Origin: Codonopsis lanceolata
Taxonomy: Eukaryota; Streptophyta; Magnoliopsida; Asterales; Campanulaceae
Assembly (NCBI GenBank): GCA_013146195.2
Contig: CM028377.1
Span: forward strand, 37,577,632-37,641,631
Length of the DNA stretch: 64,000 nt
Direction: 5' to 3'
The position numbers were made by a program, and so were the translations under genes. The notes beneath the pieces are model-generated. The model did not search any database. It was given only the letters and a program-made list of their open reading frames with translations, and was not told where the DNA came from. Shown here in pieces: positions 36,191-46,917 of the stretch (position 1 is its first letter; each line of letters starts with the position of its first letter).

Positions 36191-37400
36191 AAAAAAAAAA
36201 AGAGAGAGACATTCGAAATTGTTAAAACTTGTTTTCAAAGTGGTAATCCTATAAACAAATAAGAATATGACATATTAAAGAAAGACAATTGTATTTTTCT
36301 GTTTCTATATTATCCTACTACCTATTACTAATTTTGTAGAAACTTTTTCAAAAAAATAATAATTTCAACATAAAAATAAAACAGCCGCCAATGTGTAGCG
36401 ACACTATTTAAAAACAGCCGTCACATAGCAACGATTGTTTGAAAAAATATCTGATATACTATCACGTAGCTTTTGGTTTTTGGTCCTTCATGAAAAACGA
36501 ATATTTAAAAAAAGAGTCGCATACATGCAGTGAAATTTTAGGTTGACATCCGCTAGGTTCTTGCTACATTAATATTGCAAAAGATCCGCTAAGGCACAAC
36601 AACTATTTGTCCAGATTCTAATTTTTTGTTGTTGATACATTTGCTATAAAAATCAATCTAAAATAAAATAAAACATTATATGGGGATTGAATCTTACTTG
36701 AAAAATGCAAATCCACATAAACATCTTCATCTTCGTTGGGATTATAATCCATTTCTCAACATAAGGGAGTGAAAGGAGTAGTAGTGGAGAGTTGTGAAAT
36801 AGAATGTTTGTAGAGAGAGTGAGAGTGTGAGAGAGAGTTGGAGAAATGGCTGGAAATTGTGTGTGGGGGTTGTTTTAATTGGAGTAAGGGGTTTTTTGTT
36901 TTAATTATAGTGAGGGCATTATAGTAATTTTAATATTAAATGGTGTTACGTTTAGTAAAATGTGTATTACGCTTAGGGTCACTCTATAATTATATACCAA
37001 AAAATATTACTCACTAGAGTCACTCCGTGCTTTAAAAGATGATTTATTTTTCTTTTTGAAGCCAATCTAAAAAATATCATTCCTTAATAATTGTCAAGTT
37101 CAAAATATAATTTCTTTTAAAATTTTTATTTAAAAAAACACTTTTACCACGTTATCTTTTTTTTTATTCATACTTTAATTATAGTCACATATACAAGGGT
37201 TTTTAAGGTAACAATTAATGATAGCAATATTTATATTAAAGTCAATTAATTTTTCTTAATTTGTGTGTCAAGTGAAACATGGCGATTATTTAGGAACATA
37301 GGAGTAATATACTTTCTAATTTATTTATTTTAAAAAAGTTACTTTTATCATTTTATTATATTTTTTCTTAGTATTAATAAATAATTTTGGCCCAGAACTT
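36191..37400. other. Upstream flank of the MULE pseudogene, AT-rich spacer
   Basis: No gene beyond the transposase remnant. A purine-rich GA patch at about 36,800-36,845 (minus strand CT-rich) and nearby sequence could be the leader of the MULE transposase. The phrase atccgctaagg at about 36,583 recurs at about 29,660, on the far side of the mobile-domain/MULE unit. MULE termini were not found. Confidence 0.35.
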
Positions 37401-38433
37401 ACATTTTTTTCTTTCTATAATGGCTATAGATGTTGAACATTTTATACATTGGTCCTTGAATTCAACTTTTGGCATTTTGTTAGTCCCCTGTACCGTTATC
37501 TTCTACAAAATCGTTAAATATTCGTTTAAATAAAAAAGAAGGTAATGTTAGACTTACTACTAGTGTTACTACTTACTAGAGCTATCAAAATTGAGCCCGA
37601 CCCATAGGCTCGGGCTAGCACACCCGACTTTTTAAGGACCTGAGCCTCAGATTAGAAGACCCAAAAAAACTGGGCCTCTCTGGTCCGGCTCGATAGACCC
37701 GTGGGTCGTGTTTGGCCCGTTCTTGAAAAGGCCAAAAATCACGGCCCAACCCAATCGTACGATTGACAAAGTTAAACTTAATTAAAAAATTTAAAAACTA
37801 AAACATAAAACCTAAAAAGCAAAAACTATACATTCATTTAGACTATTTTTTTTTTCTTTTGGTTAGATGAATTTATAACACAGTATGATCTATTTCCAAA
37901 TCATTGTTCTCTTTTTGATTGAAACTCATATTCTAAATTGATGGAAGTGACACTTACAAAGAGGAACTAGAGTTGATCTTCCAAGTTCCAATCTAGTTTA
38001 GTATGGTTGTGGTTAGTAATTTTATCGAAACTGATCTATTCAATTGCGTATCTCTATCTGATATTAGCTAATAAAAAAACTTCAATAGTATAAACTTGAT
38101 AAGAAATAAAAGTTAAATACTAGATTGTGTCGGACGAATCAAAAAATGAACATTTGCTAGTTAGTATGGTTTTGCAAACTAGAACCCGAAAAACTTTGTC
38201 TATCCTCTCAAAACACATATTAGAAAATTGAGGACAGTATGATGAACTTCAATTTGGTTATAATTTTTTTGAAAAAAATACCCTTCAAGTAGCACATGTA
38301 TTTTTTCTTTAGTCTGTAACACTATAATTTTTCTAGTTTCTATTTCGTTTAATTGTTGAACTTACTACATTTGTTTATTTTTGTTTTGGTTGCACTTTTA
38401 CTTTGTAATTGTGTAGGTTAGACTAGTAAATAT
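37401..38433. other. Spacer with relics of MULE TIR and hAT MITE
   Basis: 37,420-37,545 resembles the TIR family at 45,300-45,600 (gatgttgaacattttatac, gttagtcccc, cgttaaatattcg), so it is an orphan MULE end. 37,575-37,760 (gagctatcaaaattgagccc, cccgtgggtcgtg) has the composition of a hAT MITE but only one end is visible. No gene is seen. Confidence 0.4.
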
Positions 38434-39281
38434 CAGTGTTCTAAAACTCCCCGCCTAGCTCCGTCTAGGCCCCGCCTAGGCGCTAGGCCCCTTTTTACCG
38501 CCGCGACTTTCTTAGTCGCCGCCTATTCGACAAAGTCGGCACCTACGCCAAACCTCGTCGACCTTAATTTATTTTTGTAGCTTTGATTTTATGGCATGCG
38601 GTGATCGGAGAAGGAAGGGGGCGAACTGGAGAAGGAAGGGGAAGTGGTAATCGTGAGGCAGAGAGGGAGGTAGAAAGAAAAAGGTTTGATTTTGTGGATA
38701 TTCGGTGGGATGCGAAAGAGGATAGATTAAAGAGTTAGATCTAGGAGGAAAGAGATTGGAGGATGAAAAAATGAGGAGAGTCGGTCTGCCGGAGAGAGAG
38801 AGAGAGAAGAAAAAAAAGAAAGGAAGAAACAAGGGTTGCGGGTCTGCCAGATAGATAGAAGAAAGAAGAAAAAAAAAAGATGAAGAAGAAGGGGGTTGTC
38901 TCGAGACTCAAAATTTAGAATGAGAAGAGATTATGGAGGATATGTTAGACTGTGGGTTGTAGGGGCAGTAGGTAGGTGTAGTAATATTTTTTTTTGTTTT
39001 TAGTTCTAAACTTGGTTGATTTATTGCTTTGAAGTTGTTGAAAATTGGGATTAATGGTATGTTTGTATATTTTTGTTATACAGACAAGTGTTTGATAAAA
39101 TGGCAAATAAAAAAAAAAATTGTAGTCAATATGTTTGATCTTTGATATAAATTATCAAAAAAATTGTAATTATGTTTTAATTCTAGGCTCCGCCTAGGCC
39201 TTGATTACGCCCCGACTAGTCCCTTAGGCGCTAGGCATTAGTGTGGTACCTAGCGGCCGCCTAACGATTTTTAGAACCTTG
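38434..39281 (-). mobile_element. hAT-type MITE, copy 2 (848 bp, TSD GTAAATAT)
   Basis: It starts CAGTGTTCTAAAACTCC and ends ATTTTTAGAACCTTG, i.e. copy 1 in reverse. Exact 8-bp duplications GTAAATAT lie at 38,426-38,433 and 39,282-39,289. Blocks around gcatgcggtgatcgg and ggcatgcggtg match copy 1. About 290 extra bases, a GA-rich stretch at roughly 38,650-38,930, account for the greater length. It is non-coding. Confidence 0.93.
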
Positions 39282-39655
39282 GTAAATATGTGTGTTTTGG
39301 TGTGCTATATAACTTTTATTAGCTAATTTGTGAGTTCTTTTTAATAAAAAATAGTTTTTTTTTTGATCCATAGACCGAAGCGTGCATGTGCCTGCTTGAG
39401 TTCTATGAGTCCCGTCACTATTGCGGCCCGACTCACCATTAAGCAAAGTCCAGTGGGCGCCCATTTGACAGGTCTACTACTTACCACTAATATTACAATT
39501 TTGCTTGAGAAGGACATAATTGACTTTTCAATTTTTTCATTCACAAGACAATTTGTATCACTGGTACTAACAATAACTTTTTGGTAAAACAAATTCTCCC
39601 TATATGAGATTCATTGGGATATCTAGTTGGATAAAAATAAAAAACGTCTTGAGTT

Positions 39656-39694
<39 letters not shown>

Positions 39695-39795
39695 CACACA
39701 CACGTGGATACACTTAAATTATCAACTCATCTTGGTTCAAACCCCTTCACTTGAACTGTTTAAACCTGCCAATCATACAAGTAACATTTTTTTAA
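39282..39795. other. Spacer with CT microsatellite
   Basis: No gene. A (CT)n run at about 39,662-39,691 is followed by a short ACAC run. A 74-codon plus frame (39,363-39,587) and its antisense partner have no recognisable domain. Confidence 0.4.
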
Positions 39796-40254
39796 GAATT
39801 AATAAATATTTTGGTCTCTCGATTTTTTCAAAAATATTAGTTTGATCCTTGGATTTGAAAACATATTCATTTTCTCCTTTAATTCAATTTTTTTGATCAA
39901 ATTCTCCCTTACCATCATCATCGTTACTTTTACTGTCCAAAATTTGTCAATATAACTAAATTATCCTCACTAACAAGTTTCTTAGGGGATGAGTTTTTAA
40001 AAAGTTTAAAATACAAGGGGGTTTATGTCAATTCAAAAACTTGGTCATCTTCGACCTTTGCAAAAAGACCAAATCATATGGGTTGCCAGTCAATAGGATC
40101 AGAGACGCATACAATCTTCTCTTTCACTTCCCTTTGCAATGAAACCTTCCCTCTCCAATCTTCTCTCTCTCTCTCTTCCTTTCCCTCACACCAAGACGTA
40201 AGACCTTCACTGCAACTGGTGTGTGGTCAAGGGTACACTTAAAGACGAGACCAT

Positions 40255-40545
40255 AGCCTCTTCCCCTATCTTCTGAGATTGAGCAAAGAATTCAGTTGCT
40301 TCTTCAATCTCGTCAATCGTGTATCTCGAATACCTAAAATCATTCTGGGATACAACATTATCGTCCAATGCTTTGTGATTGTCCTGTGTGTCTTTTAAGG
40401 CACTCATTTCAGTAACTATTCTCCTCTACAATTCCAGTTCTGCAATTCTCTAAGATGCTTCTGCCGTCTCCATTGCTTCCATATGCTTGGCCTTTTCCTT
40501 CTCTGCAATTCTCTAAGATGCTTCTGCCGTCTCTTCAGTTCGAAG
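40255..40545 (-). pseudogene. Captured fragment of a U-box domain receptor-like kinase
   Basis: The minus strand encodes ETAEAS-RIAE twice, then TEMSALKDTQ, then NDFRYSRYTIDEIEEATEF and QSQKIGEE. This is the junction between the Ala/Glu-rich coiled coil and the start of the kinase domain in plant U-box kinases (family pattern RYRRYTIEEIE-AT--F---KIGEG). The Gly-rich loop is lost just after GEE and the rest of the kinase is absent. In-frame TAG codons replace Gln in the coiled coil. The ETAEAS-RIAE segment is duplicated in tandem. It is a non-functional fragment of about 95 codons. Confidence 0.8.
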
Positions 40546-41359
40546 TCAGTCGATAATTTGACGAATATCGCTGTTATTTGGAACGATTGATTCATAAATT
40601 GACCCCAGTTTATTTATGTTGTTTAGACTCTCTGTTTCTCCTCCCCACGTAAGCTTTTCTCTTGCTAAGAACACGATCATGTCTCGTTTAATCCATTCAA
40701 GATCGGCTCTCTCCAAAATCTAGTGAGCTTTTCCCCTAATTTTTTATTTCTTTCGTCTCGATTCACCATCGATAGCAGGAAAAACTAACAAAAAAAAAAG
40801 AAGAAAAAACAAGTCTTTATCTCTCTAAAGTCCGACAAGGCACCGCTTCTCCTCCATTTTTCGGCCTGATTCCATACAATCCGCCATAGATTCCAACGAA
40901 TCTCTCTTTGAGTATAATGATTTGACTTACATGGGTAGGGTTCAAATCTTCATCTTCATAGCTTGCAGATCTTGGAATCTTGTATGGGTACGAAAAGAAC
41001 CCACCCCAAAACTGAAGAGAGAGAGAGAGATTGATGGGTTTGAAATTAATTTGGGTTGAAGAGAGATTATTTGGTTTGAAATGAATTTCGGTTGAAGGTT
41101 GAAGATGAATTTCTTGTAAATTAACAGATTAACCCCTTATATTTTGGATGGACGTTATATTTATGTTTAACGTTAGATTTAGCCGTTATTATGTCAAATG
41201 TCTATTTTACCCCCTGTAAATATCAAGGAAAGAATAATTATATTCAGAAAGGGTTTCAACTGTAAATAATATAACTTGGAGGGGGTTTTACGGAGATGGG
41301 TGTGTTCATCACTTCATATATGTTCATCTTCCCAGATTTGTTCATCTTCATCGGAGGGC

Positions 41360-41483
41360 ATGAAGGTCTAGAGAGAGAGAGAGAGGGGGGAAGAGAGCAG
41401 AGGGCATTGTCAGTCCCGAGCTTGAAATAACTTCTCTCCGTCAACAAATGGCCAAGCTTCAAACATATATTTATCTTCTCCCA

Positions 41484-41545
<62 letters not shown>

Positions 41546-41580
41546 GGAAGAGACCAAAGGGCATTGTCAGTCCCGAGCTT
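41360..41580. repeat. Duplicated GA-microsatellite block
   Basis: The phrase gggcattgtcagtcccgagc occurs at about 41,402 and 41,560. Each copy is preceded by a GA run, short at 41,371-41,386 and about 28 GA units at 41,487-41,542, and by atcttc-ccagat. This is a ~157-bp duplication with an expanded microsatellite. Arg-Glu or Ser-Leu repeat frames here are artefacts. Confidence 0.8.
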
Positions 41581-41806
41581 GCCACGATGAGACATGGTGC
41601 GGATCATTTCAACAGCGCAATCAGCAGGCATGTTAGAGGATTGGTGGCCGTCGTCGAGCTCGCGGGCAGCATTGTAGAGAATGGGCATGACGCGCATGCC
41701 GTCGGCGAGGAGGGAGTAGCACATGGCATTCTGGATCATCGACTCCGAAAGCCTCTCATACCCAGCAAATCTAGAAATATCTGACGAAACGAGCTTTGAC
41801 AAAAGC

Positions 41807-41808
<2 letters not shown>
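41581..41808 (-). pseudogene. Captured fragment of geranylgeranyl diphosphate synthase
   Basis: The minus-strand frame reads FAGYERLSESMIQNAMCYSL, then LADGMRVMPILYNAARELDD and ADCAVEMIRTMS. This aligns by eye with the plant GGPP synthase segment around MRYSLLAGGKRVRP and ACAVEMIHTMS. The enzyme makes C20 isoprenoid precursor in plastids. The fragment stops immediately before the first Asp-rich motif (DDxxD), the essential Mg-binding site, and several conserved residues are changed (AGGKRVRP is ADGMRVMP). It is about 76 codons and cannot be functional. Confidence 0.8.
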
Positions 41809-41837
<29 letters not shown>

Positions 41838-42982
41838 ATCTTTTAGATCTACCGAGCTTGTTGTCGAGATCATTTAGTATGTGTGTGTGTGAGAGAGAGA
41901 GAGAGAGGAAGATACAGAGAGAGAAGCGTAAAGCAGTTGGTCAATTTAAAGCTTCGACGGCGACGGTTGTGGCTGAGAGAGTGATGGGGCCAATTGGCTG
42001 ACGTTAATCTTTATAAAAGGGGCTAGAGAGTGAAGGGGTCAACTCAATCATCGTCGATGTTGATGTAGCCGTCGAGGGACGCCATGGAACTGGGTTCTGA
42101 GTAGATTTTCGTGGTCAGATCTAGCCTCAACGAAGACATCATATGAATACTAAATGGGGAAACGTTAAAGGAGAGAAGATTGAGATGGGGATTTGAGGAA
42201 ATTTTGACTGAAAATTGGATTTGATTATATGATATAAAAATTGGATCTGAATATTTTGGGTAGTTTAAATGATATGAAAAGTGGATCAAATTAGATTGAA
42301 AGAAGCATGGGAATAAAGGAAAGAATTGTGGAAATAAATTCCCTGAATTCAAGGTTGAAAATAGAACTACCATTTTCAAACTCAAATAAGAAAATGAGAG
42401 GGGGGTGGTGCTGAGATATATATATTTTTTGGAGAAGATGAAGATCAACATTGTTACCTTGGGGTTTATTTTATTTCGGCAAAAAACACACAATTGGACC
42501 TTTTTTCAAAATTATACTTTGACCCATTCTCTTTATACAAATGACTTTTTAATTTTATTTATTTTTAAGTTAGACCCCTTTGGATTTCTAATATCACAAA
42601 AAAGAATTGTATTTAGAAAGGTAAATAGATATTTTACATAATTTAACAGTTAAATCTAACGTGCATCCAAAAAATAGGTCTGCTTGCAACTGGACAAAAA
42701 TTGAGTGGTCAAAATAGATATTTCAAACTTTCGGTGATCGAATTGCAAAAATTGGGAAAGTTGAGTGGTCCATTTGTGTGTTTTGCCTTAAAAAAATTTG
42801 AAATCAACATAAGGGCACATTTGGTAGATTAAAAAAATTAGATGGTAAAAGTAACGATAACATTGATAAGGGGGAATCTGACCGAAAAAATCGAATTAAG
42901 GGATGAAATGAATATGTTATCAATCCATAGGACCAAACTAATATTTTTAAAAAAATCGAGGGACCAAAATATATATTAATCA

Positions 42983-43303
42983 TTTTTTTAAAACACGTTT
43001 TCTACTAAAAATATGCTTATCCCCTCATTTTGTCCCAATCTAAGACTTTTTAAAAACTAAAAATATAATTAAAAAATGTACATATAATTATTGTAACACA
43101 GATTGTTGTAATATAACTATTTTATTTTAAAATATATGTTTTTTCTTTATTTACGTAATCATAAATGGGTATAAAGGAAATTTAGTCAAATCCATCAAAA
43201 ATGTTGCACTTAACATATTATTACATTAGTGTTTTTGTTTCACAATAACAATAACAATTACATGTGAAAAGAAGTAAATTTTCTATGACCGATATCCTAT
43301 CAT
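42983..43303. other. AT-rich spacer
   Basis: No features beyond the flanks of the two neighbouring elements. Confidence 0.4.
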
Positions 43304-43895
43304 TTGAGGTGGTAATTTGAGGCACGACACGATTGGTCGATATGAACACGATACAAAATTACAGGGTTTGGGCTGAGACTTATCGGGTTTGGGTTGTATC
43401 GGGTCAACACGATAAGACACGATAAAAAATGGGTTGTTATCGGGCTGACTTGATAAGCACGGTAAGACACGATAACTAAAATATATATGTTTTTAAAATA
43501 TATTTTTTAAAATTTACTAGGGGCTGTTCACTTCTTTCGAACTATTTTCATGATTATTTCATACTTTTATCATTTAAACATTTATGACTTTTAAACTACT
43601 TGACTATTTATATTGATAAATTTTCAAAATATATATTAAAAAATCAAAAATATATATTTTATAATATGTATTGGGCTTAACGTTGCTTAACGGGTTTGAC
43701 TAAATAAATCATATTTTTTTGCTTATCGTGTCTATCGTGTCGTGTCTTGCTTTTCGTGCTTTTATCGTGTCGTGTTCGAGTTTTAATATTAGGCACGATA
43801 AGCTTATTGTGCCGTGTTCGTATTCGTGCTTATCGTGTTGTGCTGTTATCGTGCCGACCCGATAACAACCCAGCACGACCGATTTGCCACCCCTA
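43304..43895. mobile_element. hAT-type MITE, 592 bp
   Basis: It begins ttgaggtggtaatttgagg and ends cgatttgccacccct with inverted similarity (ggtggcaaatcgg). Subterminal acgacacgata / tatcgtgtcgtgt words are abundant. Flanking 8-mers are CCTATCAT (43,296-43,303) and CCTATGAT (43,896-43,903), one mismatch. It is non-coding. Confidence 0.75.
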
Positions 43896-44378
43896 CCTAT
43901 GATCAAAAGCATAGAAGTGGCAATTTATTTTTGGATTAATATATGATGGTCCCTGAACTTTATCTTTTTTTTTCTTATAAAGGTGAGAGATGTTTTTCAT
44001 TTTCTATATTAGTCCGTGAACTTCACTTTAGCTTGTATATTTGTCCCTCAAACTGTTATCTCAAAGAGAATCGTTAAAAAAAATTAAAATGTCTAAAGTG
44101 CCCTTAGTTGAAGTTGAGTGAGATGCCTAGGTGGAATTATAATTGACTAATCATGGAAATCATTTAATGTAAAACGTAGTACATACATAAATCATTTGAA
44201 ATTTAATGGTCACTAAGAATTACAAATAAAGGTCATATATTTTAAAAACTTTTTCCTTCAAATGCCTACTTTATAACATTAATGATCCATATAAACAGAA
44301 TCTAAAATTGCACCTAATCCAGAAGTCATTATAAAATTATGTAAATTTGCAACAACTCAAATGAAATGAAAATAATAC

Positions 44379-44585
44379 CTTTTCTAGTTTCTCAAAAGTA
44401 TCCACTCGTCGCGGTAACCATCCCTTGATAGCTACACCAGCCACTACAGTAAGCCAAGTAGGCCAACCTGCAGTTACATGTTCCCCTTCCGTAGCTTTGG
44501 GAATAGTTAAGGATCGAATACAAGGGTAACTAGCAATAACAACATCATAATGCTCCATCCTCTTCTCAAAATGATCATCACGTAC
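44379..44585 (-). pseudogene. Captured exon of a CDK-like protein kinase (CDKC/At1g54610-type)
   Basis: The minus strand reads RDDHFEKRMEHYDVVIASYP, then SLTIPKATEGEHVTAGWPTW and GVAIKGWLPRRVDTFEKLEK. This corresponds to the region just before the kinase domain in plant CDK-like kinases (pattern GEQVAAGWP-WL--VAGEAI-GW-PRRAD-FEK). The exon ends aag|gtatta, a valid donor, and begins after cgacag, a plausible acceptor. Intron-exon structure therefore seems to have been copied with the DNA, as Pack-MULEs do. The ATP-binding domain that should follow is absent. Confidence 0.75.
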
Positions 44586-45237
44586 CTGTCGAGAAGCATT
44601 CGATCTTCATTATCAACTCCAAACCCAGTTCACCAATTAACCCTCAATAACACATGCAAATCCATCAAAACTTAGCTACATTCAATGTTCGAAACACATT
44701 CCAAATCCAAACGACTTCAAATGATCATTCAATTGAATCAAAAGCAATAGTAACCTCTTTTACCTCTTAGTTGAAGAATTGATCATCATAAACAACGAAA
44801 CCCTAAAAATGTTTAAAGGTATTTGTGAATTTTCAACGATTTCCATAGAAATTAAAAGATAAACTCATCTATTCCAAATATTTCTTTTTCTGGGCATGAC
44901 TTTGAATCCGCTTATATATATATAAATATATATATAGACACATTCGACTTTTCGGTAGAGGGCCCAGTCAAAGGAATTGAGCCATAGTCAAAAACCCACA
45001 AACGCACCCACACACACACTGCCATATCTCTCTCTAAGTTGTAATGTAGACAGTGAAGAGAGAATCAAAGGGTAATAGTAGGGGTGGAAGGAGTCTCTCT
45101 CTCTAAAATACTTCTCGCTCTCTCTCTCAAATACTTTTCTCTCTCTCTCTCTAAAATAGAATGAGTGTGAGAGAGAGAGAGAAAGAGAGTTGGGGTTTGT
45201 TTGGGAGGGAAAGAATATTATCCTTCCTGCCAGAATT

Positions 45238-45612
45238 TATTCCACCTAGGCATCTCACTCAAATTCAACTAAGGGAAATTTAGCCATTATAATATTTTTG
45301 GATTAATATATAATTTGGTCCCTGAACTTGCCAATTCCAATTTATATGGTAATTGATGTTGAAAATTTTCTATTGTGGCTCTTCAACCCAAATTTGGGCT
45401 TCATGTTAGTCCCTGGTGGTGTTATCTTTGGATGGAATGTTAAATATTTGTAAAAAGATCAAATTGCCCTCACTAATTATAATGAACAACCTATGCATTC
45501 TCACTAATTTTAATGCACAACTACCTTGTCCATTTGTTGCTGAGTTGGAATTGACCTATAATAAAATATAAAAAAAAATGAAAATAAAAAATTGAGGATA
45601 ACCCCTAACCAA
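45238..45612. repeat. Back-to-back MULE ends
   Basis: 45,238-45,298 is the inner part of a right TIR whose outer ~170 bases are missing. 45,300-45,612 is a left TIR (ggattaatatataatttgg ... ttgaggataacccc). The right TIR at 51,742-51,941 resembles the left TIR at 43,933 in its outer half and this one at 45,300 in its inner half, including ttgaggataaccc. Confidence 0.6.
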
Positions 45613-45653
45613 TAGATATGAAAATATAAAAAGAAAAAAGAAATGAAAATTCC

Positions 45654-46085
45654 TTGACATCTCTCTCTCATCATTCACATCTCTCACTTTTTCGTGTTCT
45701 CTCTCCTCACAAATCTTCAAGAATTTCTAGATTCAAAAATGGCGGACCCCAAGGAATCGAAATATTGATTCCACTTTTTCCCGGGCAACAAGAAGAATCC
45801 ACCCATGAATTTAAGAAACCCACTAAGCCAAATCCAGTTCCTATCCCCACACCTCCAACATTCCTAGCTAACTCGCTGGTCAAATAGTCCTCTCTTGGTT
45901 TGGCTCACATTGCTGCTGCCTATCGGTGGATGGTTGATGGGTTGCCGACAATGGGAAATGGGGGCGTGAATGTGATGGGCCAATCGGTGATGGCTCCTAC
46001 TTAAACTCATTCGGATTCCAAGAGCGAGCACGTTAGAGGAACGAAGACCTCAAAATTCTTCTTGGAGAACTATGGATTGAGCACA
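45654..46085 (+). other. Unidentified gene-like fragment inside the Pack-MULE
   Basis: The plus strand has a leader-like CT-rich stretch, then ATGGCGGACCCC at about 45,739 and broken frames including THEFKKPTKPNPVPIPTPPT, AHIAAAYRWMVDGLPTMG and DSKSEHVRGT. It looks like captured coding sequence rather than TE sequence, but I do not recognise the family. It has at least one frameshift and two stops and is oriented opposite to the ACC oxidase fragment. Confidence 0.35.
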
Positions 46086-46154
46086 TAACTACTTAAAAAA
46101 GAAAAGTTGTAAGAGTAGCTGAATTTGCAGAAGAACGTGCCTGTAATCCTCTCA

Positions 46155-46708
46155 GAGATCTGGGATTTCTGAGAGGTTTGAGGTGGGAAGATGGCACAAA
46201 TAGAAAGTGATTTTCCAATGTAAATCATCGATTTCACTTTGAACAACCTTTAAACCTTTGCTAGCCACCATTTCCTTGATCCTCTCTTCCATACACTTCT
46301 TGTAATGATCCTTTGTCATCCTATCCACAGTGTCCAAAAGCTCAATAGGGATCCCATGATTCAACAACTTCAAAAAGATACCAATTCGTATAGAATTTCT
46401 AGACTTAGTAAAACGTAAAAAAACTACTACAAGTATAATCATGTTAAAAGGAAATTGTGGAAAAAGAAGTTTATGTCAAAGTAGATGTCACTTTTTTGCT
46501 AAAACAGTGCATAGCATTGAACGCGTAGAGTGGAGCTTGACTTATGATCTACTAAACTGTAATAGAAGTGACTTGGCAGAAAGGCTATTGTTGGAGAGTA
46601 TACCTCGAAGAAACCCCAGTTTTCACAAGCATCTTTGATTGTCTCCATTGTTGCTGCTCTCTCGTCACCGTTGAGCTTCTCCATGTTAATAACTGGGAAG
46701 TTCGCCAT
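46155..46708 (-). pseudogene. ACC oxidase gene fragment (exons 1 and 2, truncated)
   Basis: ACC oxidase makes ethylene from ACC using Fe(II) and ascorbate. Exon 1 is 46,604-46,708 (MANFPVINMEKLNGDERAAT ... CENWGFFE, 35 codons, donor gag|gtatac). A 236-bp intron follows. Exon 2 starts at 46,367 with LLNHGIPIELLDTVDRM and runs to LSEIPDL, where a small insertion turns the expected SEDYR into a stop; EDYRHV is still readable downstream, then homology is lost near 46,090. The intron position is the normal one for this family. The catalytic H-x-D...H iron ligands and the RxS motif lie in exons that are absent, so no enzyme can be made. Changes from consensus are scattered (HLPTSN, KITFYLCH). Confidence 0.88.
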
Positions 46709-46917
46709 CCCTCTCTCTCTCTCTCTCTCTCTCTAGGAATGAGTTAGCTTTACTTTGTTAATGTTTGAATCACTATAAGTGGAGGTGTAGATGGGTTTGG
46801 GAGATGATTTGAGGTGCAATTTATAGGAGTTTTAAAGGGTGGGTAAGTAAATAAAGAGATACAAGTGGGTGGGTGATTCAAAATCCATGTTAAGAAATAA
46901 GAACATGAATTGTGGAG
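46709..46917 (-). promoter_or_regulatory. Captured ACC oxidase leader and proximal promoter
   Basis: Upstream of the ATG on the minus strand is a CT-microsatellite leader (46,710-46,735), then a tataaat box at 46,819-46,825, about 115 bp from the ATG. The 5' LTR of the copia element begins at 46,918, about 92 bp beyond the TATA box. Any distal promoter is therefore displaced by 4.4 kb. Confidence 0.55.

Larger units (their letters stand above)
41130..42785. mobile_element. Inner MULE-like element carrying the GGPP synthase fragment
   Basis: Left-end sequence at about 41,130-41,235 (ggatggacgttatatt, gtctattttaccccctg) is matched inverted by 42,625-42,720 (gcatccaaaaaatagg and neighbours). 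The outermost part, gtgttttgcctta at 42,780, matches the end of the element at 13,848. The left outermost part appears truncated. Contents are a duplicated GA-microsatellite block (41,340-41,580), the GGPP synthase fragment and unrecognised sequence to 42,490. It is nested within the element at 39,796-42,982. Confidence 0.5.
39796..42982. mobile_element. Pack-MULE-like TIR element carrying U-box kinase (outer) and GGPPS (nested) fragments
   Basis: The left end (gaattaataaatattttgg, then cgattttttcaaaaatatta and gtttgatccttgg) is matched inverted at the right end through about 42,830. The TIR is about 160 bp (cgttacttttac block included). The 9-mer TTTTTTTAA directly flanks both sides (39,787-39,795 and 42,983-42,991), which is encouraging but low-complexity. 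Inside are a U-box kinase fragment (40,255-40,545) and a second TIR element (about 41,130-42,785) with a GGPP synthase fragment. Short captured host fragments between MULE-type TIRs define Pack-MULEs; no transposase is present. Confidence 0.7.

Noticed and set aside
41448..42001. Arg-Glu repeat ORFs on plus and Ser-Leu repeat ORFs on minus
   Set aside because: Translations of a GA microsatellite; only the part at 41,581-41,808 minus is real homology.
42044..42493. 149-codon minus ORF in the GGPPS-bearing element
   Set aside because: Phe/Ser/Leu-rich translation of AT-rich DNA without recognisable motif; could hide captured sequence but unsupported.
46499..46603. Continuation of the ACC oxidase exon 1 frame
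   Set aside because: Family homology stops exactly at a GT donor and resumes at 46,367 after an AG acceptor.
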